Shown here: piece after piece, positions 12,352-23,725 of the stretch | How positions within the stretch are numbered: position 1 is the first letter of the stretch | Layout: every line of letters begins with the position of its first letter | Origin: Hawksworthiomyces lignivorus | Lineage: Eukaryota; Ascomycota; Sordariomycetes; Ophiostomatales; Ophiostomataceae | Assembly: GCA_002917075.1 (NCBI GenBank) | Contig: NTMA01000037.1 | Span: 1-64,000 of the forward strand | Direction of reading: 5' to 3' | DNA: 64,000 bases | Program-made: the position numbers and the translations under genes | Notes under the pieces: generated by a model | Database searches by the model: none | What the model saw: the letters and a program-made list of their open reading frames with translations, nothing else | Told to the model about the DNA's origin: nothing

Positions 12352-13240
12352 CAGCAGAAGACGGCGCGCCCCGAGCAGCCGTGTCGACCAGGTCCGGCAC
12401 CTCGTCTTCGTCGTCGTTGCTGCCCTCGCGGTACGGCTTGGCCGGCTTCTCGGTGGCGTCCGACTCCCAGCCGTCGTCGTCGTCTTCGTCGTCGTACGTC
12501 TCCTCAAACTCGTACGAGTCGATCTCGTGCCCGTCCTTGGACAGCTCCTGGAACAGGTCGTCGTCCTCGTCGTCCACGTAGGCCTCGTCCTCGAGCGCCT
12601 CGAGCACTTCGCGCAGGCGCGGATCCATGTCCGGCTGGAAGCCCGCGATGGCGTCGGGCACGTCCTGCTGGTTCTGGTAGGTCACGCGCTGCAGGCTCGT
12701 CGACGGCAGGATGTCGGCGTCCAGCAGCTTCTGCGACCGGTCCTGCAGGTCCATGTCGCGCAGCGCGTCCGCCAGCGACTGCTTCTGCTTCTGCTTCGGC
12801 GGCGCCGCCGTCGACTCCACAAACACCGCCTCGCCGCCGCCGCTGCCGAGGTCCCGCAGGTGCTGCATGTAGTCGTACTCGGTGTCGTCGTAGTACACGC
12901 CGTAGCTGGCCGCCTCGCCCTCGTTGGCCCGCATCCGCTCCACCTCGTCGCCTAGCTGCGACGCCAGCTCGTCCAGCTGCCGCGACTTGCGCCCTGCCGC
13001 CGCCGCCCCGGCCGCGTTGGGCAGCTGCGTCGGGTTCAGCACCATGGCCGGCGCCGACTCGTCGTGGATGCGCGGGTCATTCTGCGGCCGGTGCACCAGC
13101 GTGAAGTGCGCTGCCGACTTCTTGTCACTGCCAGGCAAAAAAAGAAAAAAAAAATGTTAGCACCCCGCTGAAACAATACATGTCAGACTCAAACGCGAGG
13201 AGTGCTGGTTGTCTTCTTACATCCACCTGCGACGGACCAT
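11795..13240 (-). CDS. ltv1: LTV1, 40S subunit biogenesis factor
   Basis: Ltv1 binds pre-40S particles, is displaced during late cytoplasmic maturation and takes part in nuclear export. Exon 1 is only 20 nt (13240-13221); exon 2 is 13127-11795. The join (GTAAGA donor, CTAAC branch, 93-nt intron, phase 2) gives an N-terminus [15 protein letters not shown] followed by [10 protein letters not shown], the conserved Ltv1 opening. The product is about 450 aa. The middle is highly acidic ([11 protein letters not shown] and similar runs), with an Ala-rich run and a basic KKKRKGAM patch near the C-terminus. The protein ends in PARVPGRRK. The plain open frame instead begins with a false Met inside the intron. 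LTV1 diverges from LSG1. Confidence 0.93.
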
Positions 13241-13829
13241 CGTTGCGGATAGCTGATATAAGAACTGGTGAGAGAACTGTTTCGGTTTGATGTACTGACG
13301 ACTTCTAATAGTATCGATGAGCGAGCGGTCTATTCACCAGACAGAGGCAGACTATGGGATATTCATAAGAGAAACACAAGATGACGCCTGGTTCACCCTT
13401 GGGAGACCGTTCGAAGAAAATTGACGGCCGCAGAAGCCAAAGGGCTCCACTTTATTTTTATTTTTTTATCTTATCGCACAGGTTAAATTTTGGCGGGGTT
13501 TCTTTTTCTTTAGCAGGGCAGACGTAAAAAAAAATAGTCATAGGCCGTAAAAACTCGCCCCCCCGCTATTAATCAGCGTTCGACGTCAGGGCAGAAAATT
13601 GCTGGTCGCCAGACCGCGGGCAAAGGATTATTTGAGTTTTCCTCCAAGGACAGCCCTCATATATATATCCTGTCTGGATTATATCGACCTGAGAATCAGG
13701 GGGATTCTAGAGAAAAAGTGAAAAAAGACGCGGACACAGAGAATATACATTCAGAAATCTGATCCATTTACAACCTGATCACGAGCCCATAGTATATATA
13801 CGTCACTGAAAGCATAAGGAAAAGGCGAC
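13241..13829. promoter_or_regulatory. Shared divergent promoter of LTV1 and LSG1
   Basis: The 589 bp between the two start codons must carry both promoters. It is AT-rich, with T-tracts at 13453-13470 and an A-tract near 13526 that would disfavour nucleosomes. TATATATA-like elements at about 13659-13668 and 13792-13800 face LSG1. A GATGAGCG near 13316 resembles part of the yeast PAC ribosome-biogenesis box; this match is weak. Confidence 0.6.
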
Positions 13830-16142
13830 ATGCCTTTGGCAAAATCCAAAAATGCCGTTGGTCTCGGCAACACGTTGATGAACGACCGCTTCGGCAAGGG
13901 CAAGGGGTCTGACAGACGGCGAGGCAATGCCATTACGCGGACAAATCATGCGACTGGCGAACAAGTGAGTAGAGAGATACACTTTCCGGGCATGTTAGAG
14001 AGAAAGAACGATAGAAGGAAAAGAGATAAGAGGGGCTGGCACGAGACCTTTATTATTTGCAAATTATACTGACGTCTCTGCCAGTACATTACAAATGACC
14101 ACACAGAGGCCAGCTGGGTCAAGATGCGCTCCATCACCGAGCAGGGCGCGCTGGACGAGTTCCTGGCCACGGCGCAGCTGGCGGGCACCGACTTCACCGC
14201 GCAGAAGATGAACAACGTCAAGATCATTCACACGGACCAGAAGAACCCGTACCTGCTGACAGCCGCCGAGGAGCGCGCGGCCCTGCGGCGCCACAAGGAG
14301 AACCGCGAGCGGCTGACGGTGCCGCGGCGCCCCGCCTGGGACGCCTCGACCACGCCCGAGGCGCTGGATGCCGCCGAGCGCGAGAGCTTTCTGGTGTGGC
14401 GGCGCGGCCTGGCCGAGCTGCAGGAAAACCAGGACCTGCTGATGACGCCGTTTGAGCGCAACCTCGAGGTCTGGCGCCAGCTGTGGCGCGTCATCGAGCG
14501 CTCCGACCTGGTTGTGCAGATCGTCGACGCCCGCAACCCGCTGCTGTTCCGCTCCGCCGACCTCGAGGACTACGTCAAGGACATTGACGGCGGCCGCAAG
14601 GAGAACCTGCTGCTCATCAACAAGGCCGACATGATGACCCTCCACCAGCGCCGCGCCTGGGCCGAGCACCTGACCAAGGCCAAGATCGCCTATAAGTTCT
14701 TCTCGGCCCACCTGGCCAAGGAGCAGAACGAGCTGCGCGACCTGGCAGAAGAGGAGGGGCTGGAGGACGAGGACGAAGATGAGGTAGCCGCCCCCGCCCC
14801 CGCCGCTGCTGCTCCGCCAGCAAAGACGGCGGCGGCGGAGGATGAGGAGGACGGCGGCGCCAAGATTGGCGGCGAGGCCGCAGCATCAGAGGAAGAGGAG
14901 GAAGAGGAAGAAGGAGAGGACGAGGAGTATGACACGCGGATCCTGACCGTCGAGGAGCTCGAGTCTCTCTTCCTGCAGCACGCACCAAAATCCGATGGTA
15001 TGTGAATTTTTTTTTTTTACAGCTACAAAAATTAAACAAGCAAGAGACAAAGCTGACACAGCATCACCACAGACCCCGACCGCAAGCTGCAGGTTGGCCT
15101 GGTGGGCTACCCCAACGTGGGCAAATCGTCGACCATCAACGCGCTGATCGGCGCCAAGAAGGTGTCGGTGTCGTCGACGCCCGGCAAGACTAAGCACTTC
15201 CAGACCATCCACCTGAGCGAGCGCGTGGTGCTGTGCGACTGCCCCGGTCTGGTGTTCCCCAACTTTGCCACCACAAAGGCCGACCTGGTGTGCAACGGCG
15301 TGCTGCCCATCGACCAGCTGCGCGAGTTCTCGGGCCCCGCGGGACTGGTGGCCCGCCGCATCCCACAGCCCTTTCTCGAGGCCGTCTACGGCATCCAGAT
15401 CCGCACCCGCCCCGTCGACGAGGGCGGCACCGGCGTGCCCACCGCCGAGGAGTTGCTCATGGCCTACGCCCGCGCCCGCGGCTTCACCAAGACCGGCCTG
15501 GGCCAGCCCGACGAGGCCCGCGCCGCCCGCTACATCCTCAAGGACTACGTCAACGGCAAGCTCCTCTTCTGCGCCCCACCCCCGGGCGCCGGAATCGACC
15601 CGGACGACTTCAACCGCGAGCTCTACGACGTGGCCCACCTGCCCGAGAAGCGGCGCCTGGCGCTGGCCGCGGCCGCGGCGGCTGCCGCCAACGCCAGCGC
15701 CGCGGCGGAGTCGCTGCAGGCGCTGTCCCTCGCAGGGGCCGCCAACGACGACGACGACTCAGACGCGGACTCGGACGAGGACTCAGATGGCGTCGCCCAC
15801 GACGACACTGCCGCTATATCCCTAGCCGACACAGCAGACATAGTAGCGCTGCCCGCGGGGCCCAAGACGCAGAAGCTGGACAAGCAGTTCTTCAAGGCGG
15901 CGCCGGCAGGCAACGCCGGCCACCTCAACATGCCCTTCAGCCATAAGTACACGGAGCAGGGCCGGGCGTCGGGCAAGCAGCTCAGCGGCCGCAAGGCGCG
16001 GCTGATGGTCGCGCTGGAGAACGGGCTGGACCCGGAGGAGGTGCAGGCCATGGGCCTGGTCGGGGGCAAGAAGAAGCACTTCAAGGGCGGGGCCAAGGGG
16101 CGCGGCAAGAAAAAGACGCCAAGCAATGCGATTGATGATTAG
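13830..16142 (+). CDS. lsg1: LSG1, circularly permuted GTPase for 60S maturation
   Basis: Lsg1 is the cytoplasmic GTPase that releases the export adaptor Nmd3 from pre-60S subunits. Exons 13830-13964, 14085-14997 and 15073-16142 give about 705 aa; the introns (120 and 75 nt) have GTGAGT and GTATGT donors. The protein opens MPLAKSKNAVGLGNTLMN. GTPase motifs appear in the permuted order typical of the family: G4 as NKAD near residue 224, then after an acidic linker G1 as GYPNVGKS near 361 and G3 as DCPG near 405. The acidic Glu/Asp-rich insert at about 265-345 is an Lsg1 feature. The C-terminus is strongly basic (HFKGGAKGRGKKK), fitting rRNA contact. No key motif is missing. Confidence 0.95.
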
Positions 16143-19100
16143 AGGCAGGGGGGAGCAGAGAAGGAGAAGGGGGTGAGGATGGGGAGTGGTTTGTTTCTCT
16201 TTGGGATGGTCCCACGGCTGGATTGAGTGGCAGGGACCCAGGAAAAAAAGGGGTAGGGACGGAGAGAGGATCTAGGGTGACATTGACATAGAAACCAAAC
16301 CTGATTGTGGCTAGGTTTGGTTTTGGTTCACGGCGTCTATATACGATTCATTTTTTTTTCTGGGCACTTCGGCATAGTATCAAAATATGCATTTTTTATT
16401 CTGCACTTCCTGGATCGAATGCTAAAAGCATTGGTCCACAAGAACTCCTGCTGGCTTGCATTTACAGACGACCCGGCGTCAATTGCCATGTCCAGAGTGG
16501 TGCCTGTAGACGCCCGGCTGCACAAGCGATCTGTAGCCGGGGGATGGCCCTTTTTTTCCGGGAAACTCTCCGTGGGTCTGAATGCCAGAGAGCGGATCGT
16601 TCCTCGAGACCAGGCTTCTCCTAAGGTGAGAGAAGGAGGCTCGTCCTTGTATGCTGGTTCGTTGTCTACGGGCACTTTTGCGCTATCCTTCCTCGGCCAG
16701 CGCTTAATTCCCAACAGCTTAGGGACTAGGTTGACGGACAATATGCGTAAAAGGAGGCAGGGGAGGGGGGCGCCAAAGATGAAAATGCTAAAAGGATGGG
16801 CGAATGAGAGGCAGCGTGCAAAGCGCGGCCTCCACAGCGCCCCGGCGAGACGAAAATAAAGACAAAGAAACAAAAGTGCTGTATGGAGTACTCCGTACGA
16901 CACTAGATGGAGTGCTCCGCATAACACTAGTCGCAGACCATTCATAGGCGATGAGGATTTGGTGTTCAAATTATCTCATAAACAACAGATGAGCTTCTGG
17001 TGTTAAGAGATCGTGGCCGCCCTTAATTTGGAAGAGAGCAAAATGGAAGATAACCTGGCTTTTCCCCAAGAGGAAAAAGAACGAACCAGCGTGCAGCGAT
17101 CGAGCGTGCTGTTTGAGAGGAAAAACCACTAATGGGGCTCTGGTGTGGTTGCAGGCACGTTTGGTGGACCGGCAATCAGCAAGGCCATACTTTTGTCCCG
17201 CCCACCCTCCATCTCTGGCGCCATAACCGCATCTGATTGTGCATGAATAGAAAGCAAGACGTATGCTTAGAGCCCATGTAAGATGTGTGAAAAGCCAAGT
17301 TCATGCCCGACCGGGACTGCAATGCTGCTTTGGGATCGAGCTAGAAAACAACAGCGGCAATAGCAGAAGAAGAGCCGAGAACCAGCGGCGATGCCGTCGG
17401 GTGGGAACGAGAGATGAAAGTGTCGAAAGCGAGGGAAAGAGGACGATAGAGATCGCACTGCGAGAAACGCATTCAAGCTCATTCCCGCTCAGGCCTTCTT
17501 CCGATCTCTTCGTCTGTTTAAGCATCTCCCAATAACATTGCGTCTTTTTTGTCATTTCTGTTCGTCTCTTTTTTTTTATTTTGCAGCTTTATGCCGCGAA
17601 CGGCCAATTTTCCTTTCCCCCTTTGGGCGTCTTAATTCCCTTGGACTTCTTAATTGATTTCCCTGGTCACATTTAACAAGATACCCACAACAGCCTCTCC
17701 TGCTTCCTTTGCTTTCTTCGCTCTTCTGCTTCTGCTGCTTCCTGCTGCTTCGTCTCGACCGCACGAAGTCTTTTGCCCGTAAGGGAAATAAATGGTTTCC
17801 AGGGCCGAACTCCGCAGAGCTACGAAATGCACGGACGGCGCACACACTTACACTTACCTTGCGCACACCTGCGCTCACTTTCTCGGTCGTTTTGACTGTC
17901 TGTTCTCACTGCTCGTGGGTCTTGCCGTTCCATTCATAGCTGACCAGCCTCTTTTAGCCTCTCTGGCTCTTGTTTCCTGGATCGCCATCTTGGTTACGGT
18001 TCAGTCTTTTCCAGGGTGCTGTAGCGTAGTAACCCGCCCGCTGGTAGGGCAGGAGTGCTGTGGTAAGATTTTCGCAGCAGAGCAGAGCCACCGTCAGGCA
18101 AGATCCCTATTAAGGACTGGGCAGCTGGAAACGAGTCAGTAGCAGACAGCCAAAAATCTCGTCATGCAAGACAATAACCAATATTTTTGCCTCCTTCTGC
18201 CGGGTGATCGGGGCAAAAGGGAGAGAGCGTAAATGCACAGTGAACACGACAGTGTGCACCCACAGTAGCAAGACTGGTATCAGAAATATGCAGCTACTCG
18301 TAGACGATGCGACTGTCACCAGCGGCCAGCAAATGGAACAAGCCAAGAAAAAAAAGAGAAAAAAAAATTAAATCAAGAAGAAGCACGTAAGATGCAAACA
18401 GTCGTTTTCTGCTCGTCTCCCCTTTTGTCATTCCTTGTCAATGGCCTAATGGTCCGATAGACGTCTTTCTCGAAAAGAGATTGCCCTTTTTGGTCGGGAA
18501 AAGAGGTGGCGGGTAGAAACAAGAGAAAGATGCAGGGAAATGGAGTCGGGAAGTAGGAAAGTGGGGGGGTGGCCGCATGAAACAGCAGAGAAGAGGAGGA
18601 GAGGAGATGCATGCAAGAGAAAACAGAGCAGAATATACGCGTACGAATGAGTACGACCCTCAGATCGTACATACGACGTACTTCGTAGAGATAGGGATAA
18701 GGAGTCGTCGAGCTTGCCTCACATACTTGGCGTTGGCATATGTATGTACATGTAAATAGCTGATCTGCTCCGCAAAAGCAAAGAAAAAGAAAGCAGTTCC
18801 GCATCACACAATGGCCGGGGTGAGCTCCGACTAGGGGAGCATGAACCGCACGAGCCCACGGGAGTATCAAAGAGCAGAAGGGCAATGGGGAAGACAGCTA
18901 TGTGGAGTAGAGGAGAAGCGATTAGAAGAAGCAGGCGAAAGAGATGAAGAAGGTGAGTCAAAAGGAAAGACAAGAAGACGAAGAAGAGATAGAGGTATAT
19001 AATGCCAAGCAGACGGGAGAGCAAAATAAGATAAAGAAAAGGACAAATTAGAAAAAAGCTTGAAGCCCAATTTGCTAGAAACACTTCCGAGCGTCGTGAT

Positions 19101-21487
19101 CGTCCGTGGACGGAGTACATCTGGCTGGACATTGAAGGACACGGAAGGGGCTAGACAGCCAGATATGAGCATAGCTATGCTTAAGCATAGGAGTAATACG
19201 GACTACGTGTGTGTGAGTGAGTGTGTGTCCTGTCAAGGAGACCCTCCCTCCTTCCTTCCTTCTACCACGCATGGATGTTCTGTCCCACGAGACAAAACAA
19301 GTAGTATGCTTATGTTTGAGCCAGTCAGAGGAGCTGCTAGTCAGGAAGGAGCAGATGGAGCAGATGGAGCAAATGCTTGGATGACACCTTTTCGTCCTGC
19401 CCAGTTCGGTTGTTTTCATCGTTTTTGGTCTTTATTTGCTCTCTATTTCAAAACTAAAGGCTGGACAAAAAGGTGCATTTCTCCCAAGACGAAGAAAGAA
19501 CGACCAGACAAAACGTCCAGAAAAGTAGGCCAGCTAATAAGGCCTGCCATATTAAGGCCCTGCACGTAGCGAAATTTAGCGGAAGGACACAATCGACTGG
19601 AGGCGATTGCACCTTCTGCCTTGCGTGCACTACTTTCGCTTCTACGGAGCAGTCCCGCTTCTTTATTTCTATTTTTTATTTTTTTATTTTTCGCTGCTGA
19701 CAAAAGGGCATTCGCTGAAGACTCCAGAACCAGTCGAGCCAGTATATAAAATACGGAGTACGGGGGGTTTTGTACAGTGGCCAGACTGCGGCTGTGGCGT
19801 ACGGAGTACTGTGCACAAAAAGTAAATATTTAGGCTTCAGCGTGGCTGGATAAACACAGTGGACGTCACCCACAACTGCCTACAACTGGCAGGCCGCATG
19901 TCCACCGTATGCCACCGAGGCCACCCATCGCTTCACTGCGGCCGACGACCCCGATTACCCCTACGGCACCACGCCGTTGTCACTATCCCACACTATCTCG
20001 CACTGTCCTTGGGTCGTTCTACCATGCCTAGCGTTCTCCTCCCCCCCTGCCCTGTCTCCTGGTCTCCTTGTCTCCTCCTGTCTCCTGTCTTCCCACCCCT
20101 ACCTCGTTCCTTTTTCCTCGCCATTCCTTTTTCTCCAGCATCACCACCACAGCCCAATCTCTGTCACACACACTCTCTTTCTCCTCTCTCTCTCCTGCTC
20201 TCTCACTCTTCCCTCCTCTTCCCCTCGTGCGCTCTCTTTTCCTCTTCGCCAAGTCTTCCGCCTCGCACTTCGATCTTCGTTTCCCGATCAACCTCCTCTT
20301 CTATCTCTTCTCCAGCCCACGGAAGAGCGACAGCATTTCGACCGAGAGAGACACGCTTATTTTCGTGCCTTTCGCTGCTGTTTCTCGGATTGTTCATCAC
20401 TTCTTTCGACTGTTTTTTTTTTGTGTTCGATCAGTCTGTCAGCCGCGTGGTCTACCAGTCTTTATTCTCTTTTTTTTCTTCTCTCTTTTTTTCTCCTCCA
20501 ACCTCCTTCACTCTTCCGGATTCCTCCTCTCTCCTTTGGTCTGAACAGATGCTATATGCCGCTGGCCCATCTAAGAACTAAACGAGCTACTGTTTTTGAC
20601 GTTTCCGCGAAACCTCAAGGGAGGAAAAGAAAAAATTTAACATCGAACCGTCGAACCCGGCTTTCTTCCCCCTCGATCGGCCATCCGTCCTTGTCATCCG
20701 CCCAGGCACGCTCTAGGACGTCGCGAAGACGGTCCCGTTATTTGGCGCGGATCCGTCACTTTCCTCTGCTTTCCCGGCCTCCTCCCTCCATTCCAGCCTG
20801 AGACCTACGCTCATTTGGCTGCCACCACCTTACCGATTCCGCTCTTAGAAATAGACAAGCTGCAAAGAACGACGACGATAAAAAAAGAAAAGAAAGTAGA
20901 AAAAGAAAAAAAAATCACTTCCTATAGTGTATTCTTCGCTTCTCTTCTCTGCTTTCTATCGTTTTTTGTTTTTTCGTGTTTTGCTTTCATCCCAATATTC
21001 CTACTCTTTTCTCCTCTTTCTTCGTCTAGGCCTTTGCCGCCTCCGATCTGCATTTTGTGTGCATTTGCCTCTCACTCTCATCATCCCCCCAAGCCGAAAC
21101 AAGCCCCCCTCAATCGCCACGGCTCTTTATCCCGTCAGCGGCTCCATCTCGCCCTTTTTTTTTCCTCATTGACCGCTCATCTCCTCATCTCCTCAATCGC
21201 AATTTCATTCTCGTTGAGGCATCACCTGCGATTCTACATTCGCTCAGCGTATTTTTCTCATCGCCCCTAAGCTTTGTCTGTTCTCACTAGAACTTTAGTG
21301 TGTGTTTCAGAACAGAAATTCAGCATCCTGGCGATTCCTGGTTCATCAACTGTTTCGTCGGCCTCAATTTGCTCTCTGCTTGTTCTACTGACCTAAACTT
21401 TTACCGTTCTCACACGGTCTATTTCTTTTCCGTAAAACGCCTGCTTCCTGTTGACGCCGTCGTACGCGTCTTCGGGACCTCACCAAC
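16143..21487. other. Gene-poor 5.3-kb region with CT-rich samB leader
   Basis: No frame has a recognisable domain. About 16.1-19.8 kb is mixed-composition spacer with three copies of a TACGGAGTA motif (16889, 19752, 19800). From about 20.0 to 21.48 kb the plus strand is strongly pyrimidine-rich (C/T runs, CTCTCT), and the long Ser/Pro/Leu/Phe frames there reflect that composition. It is best read as the promoter and long 5' leader of samB. Confidence 0.55.
16882..16922. repeat. Tandem imperfect palindromes (TATGGAGTACTCCGTA type)
   Basis: An imperfect 16-bp palindrome at 16882-16897 is followed after about 8 bp by a degenerate second copy (ATGGAGTGCTCCGCAT). The half-site TACGGAGTA recurs in other non-coding spacers of the window. 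Confidence 0.6.
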
Positions 21488-23725
21488 ATGAGGGAAGTCA
21501 ACTTCAGCATCCCCAACGTCAACAAGGCGTCTGTGGGCATCACTACCGCTCTCTACGACCGTCGCGCCCTCGACTGCACCTCGACTCTTCCTCTCATCAA
21601 TTCGCTCAATCACCTCGCCTACCTCACAACATCTTCCGCCCGCATTCGGGACATTCTAACCGTCGATGGCGGCATCGAGCGCCTCGTCTGCATCCTCAAG
21701 CAGGGTCGCAGCAAAGATATGATGGATATGTGGAAGTGGAATTTAGCCTTTCAATGCGTCGTGAACATCGGCGTTAGAGGCACCGAGGCTGTTCGGACAA
21801 GAGTTGTCGAGGCCGACATGGTCCCGGTCATTGCCACGATTCTGGACAACTATATCAAGGTCATTGACAAGTGCCGCGAGAAAGCCGACGAGGCGAAACA
21901 GCGCCAGGCCCAAGACCACCAAGGGCGCCACCGCGTAAACGATCTCCGTGTCGTCAGCAAGTCTTCGTCCTTTGCCAACCGCACTCTCAATGGCAACCGC
22001 TTCGATGTCGACCAGCACCGGTCTTTCCGTCGCCAAGCCCCTCCACCGTCCATTGACGTGTCTGCGACGTTCTCAGGATCTGCGGGGACGATGATCGAGC
22101 AGTCGGCAGCTTCGTCGTCTTCTACGGTCGTTGGTGGCGGCAGCTCAAGTGCTGCGTCTTCTGCCGACGGGAACAACAACACAGACAACGATGCCACGCC
22201 AACCATGTCTCAGTTCCACATCACGTCGCCGTCGGCTTCGCTGCACTCTGCTCAGTCGTCATTGTCGTCTCCGCCTCCAATACCCGCACAGCCTGTCCCG
22301 TCATCTCTGGCGCCGCCGTCAGCCCAAGCTTCGAGCGCACAGCCCGCTGCATCCGAGCGTGTCCCGTTTCCGTCACTCCCCCGCCATTTCCATCACCACC
22401 ATGGCCACCACCACCACCATCATCATCACGCCAGCGCAGCCGGTCCCTCATCCAGTGCTGCTTCCTCCTCTTCTTCGGCTGCCATGGCTGCCACAGCTGC
22501 GGCCGCCACCCCAGCAGCGCCTGCCCGGCACACCATCTCTACGCCCTCGCGCTCTGTCATCCAGCCTCTCGCGTCAGTCATTCCCCCTGCCGCAGACGGC
22601 AGCGAATTCTCCGCGCTGTCCCGCACACTTCGTGACCTGGACCAATACCTTTCCCGCCCAGTAGTGGGAACATCGCAGCCTGCGTCACCTACGACTCCTC
22701 TGCCTCCCCCGCAGCTTCGGTCACCTACTGTGAGGCCGACTTCACTGCTGGCTCCTACCGGTCGGTCAAGGAGGCGGCCGTCCATCCGTCATCAGGCATC
22801 GACGTCCGGTGCTGCCGAGTCTGACGACCTCAATACCGAGAGCGTGCAGTCTGACGAGACCCCTGATGCCGAAATGTCTGGCACGACCGAAATACAGACC
22901 GCCGTGGACATCCAGGACATTACCATGGAAGAGTCAGACAGCATGCTTGGTGGCACGTCCATTGAGCTGGCTACCCCCACTGTCTCCGAGACCCAGGATA
23001 CCGGCGCCTTCAACATTACTCACCGTGCACCTCTAGATGGCAGTATCATCAATGCCCCGGCTGCCGCGACCACTCCTGTCCAGACAATTGGCCTGTCGCC
23101 GAACCGCCCTGCCATGGTCAACCCCCAGCAGCCCATCATGCCTACTGCGAGCGTGCCGCGCTATTTCTTGGAGCGGCAGATCGCACCCCATCCCCAGGTG
23201 ATCGCCACCATGCCGCGGGAGGAAGACGTCTTGATGTCGTTGCAGCTGTTGGCATACGTCTCAAAGTATTGCAATCTGCGAACCTACTTCCAGAAGAGCC
23301 ATCTGGTCCCGCGTCTGAAAATCGGCAAGGAGCTGCAGCTTCTGGATGGCGATGACCTGGTCAACGTCGAGGCGCTGGGCAATGCTGCCAAGTTCGAAGA
23401 TGACGACGACGACGAGCCCGAAGAAGAAGAATACTTGCTTCCGAACGACTTGAACATCTTCCCCCTTGTGGAAAAATTCACCGTCCGCTACCACAGCACC
23501 GACATGCAGTACTGGGCTGGTGTTGTCATGAGGAACCTCTGCCGGAAGGACGAAAGCCGGAATGGTATCCGCCAGTGTGCCTACTATCAGTGTGGCAAGT
23601 GGGAAGAGTACACTCGACAGTTCGCTAAATGCCGCCGCTGCCGGAGAACCAAGTACTGCAGCAAGGAATGCCAGAAGAGTGCCTGGGCCTTCCATCGCCA
23701 CTGGTGTGTCGCTGCCTCCCAATAG
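21488..23725 (+). CDS. samB: MYND zinc-finger protein SamB/MUB1
   Basis: SamB is known from Aspergillus as a morphogenesis regulator; its yeast relative Mub1 works with the ubiquitin ligase Ubr2. A single exon encodes 745 aa, starting MREVNFSIPNVNKASVG. The N-terminal 135 residues form a conserved helical, armadillo-like part (ITTALYDRRALDC, WKWNLAFQCVVNIG). The centre is low complexity and includes a His-rich run near residues 300-315 (22391-22432) and Ser/Ala tracts. A conserved acidic-flanked block (about 560-690) leads into the C-terminal MYND finger (about 697-742), whose pattern CxxxxC...CRRCRRTKYCSKECQ...HRHWC keeps all ligands. The long CT-rich leader suggests a long 5' UTR. It converges with EBP2. 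Confidence 0.92.
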   Translation: MREVNFSIPNVNKASVGITTALYDRRALDCTSTLPLINSLNHLAYLTTSSARIRDILTVDGGIERLVCILKQGRSKDMMDMWKWNLAFQCVVNIGVRGTEAVRTRVVEADMVPVIATILDNYIKVIDKCREKADEAKQRQAQDHQGRHRVNDLRVVSKSSSFANRTLNGNRFDVDQHRSFRRQAPPPSIDVSATFSGSAGTMIEQSAASSSSTVVGGGSSSAASSADGNNNTDNDATPTMSQFHITSPSASLHSAQSSLSSPPPIPAQPVPSSLAPPSAQASSAQPAASERVPFPSLPRHFHHHHGHHHHHHHHASAAGPSSSAASSSSSAAMAATAAAATPAAPARHTISTPSRSVIQPLASVIPPAADGSEFSALSRTLRDLDQYLSRPVVGTSQPASPTTPLPPPQLRSPTVRPTSLLAPTGRSRRRPSIRHQASTSGAAESDDLNTESVQSDETPDAEMSGTTEIQTAVDIQDITMEESDSMLGGTSIELATPTVSETQDTGAFNITHRAPLDGSIINAPAAATTPVQTIGLSPNRPAMVNPQQPIMPTASVPRYFLERQIAPHPQVIATMPREEDVLMSLQLLAYVSKYCNLRTYFQKSHLVPRLKIGKELQLLDGDDLVNVEALGNAAKFEDDDDDEPEEEEYLLPNDLNIFPLVEKFTVRYHSTDMQYWAGVVMRNLCRKDESRNGIRQCAYYQCGKWEEYTRQFAKCRRCRRTKYCSKECQKSAWAFHRHWCVAASQ

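Noticed and set aside
16305..16859. 184-codon plus-strand frame after LSG1
   Set aside because: Weak composition, an overlapping long frame on the other strand, and no recognisable motif.
19977..20801. 274-codon plus-strand frame
   Set aside because: Composition is almost only Ser, Leu, Pro, Phe from a C/T-rich strand. Other plus-strand frames of the same stretch are also open and there is no domain.
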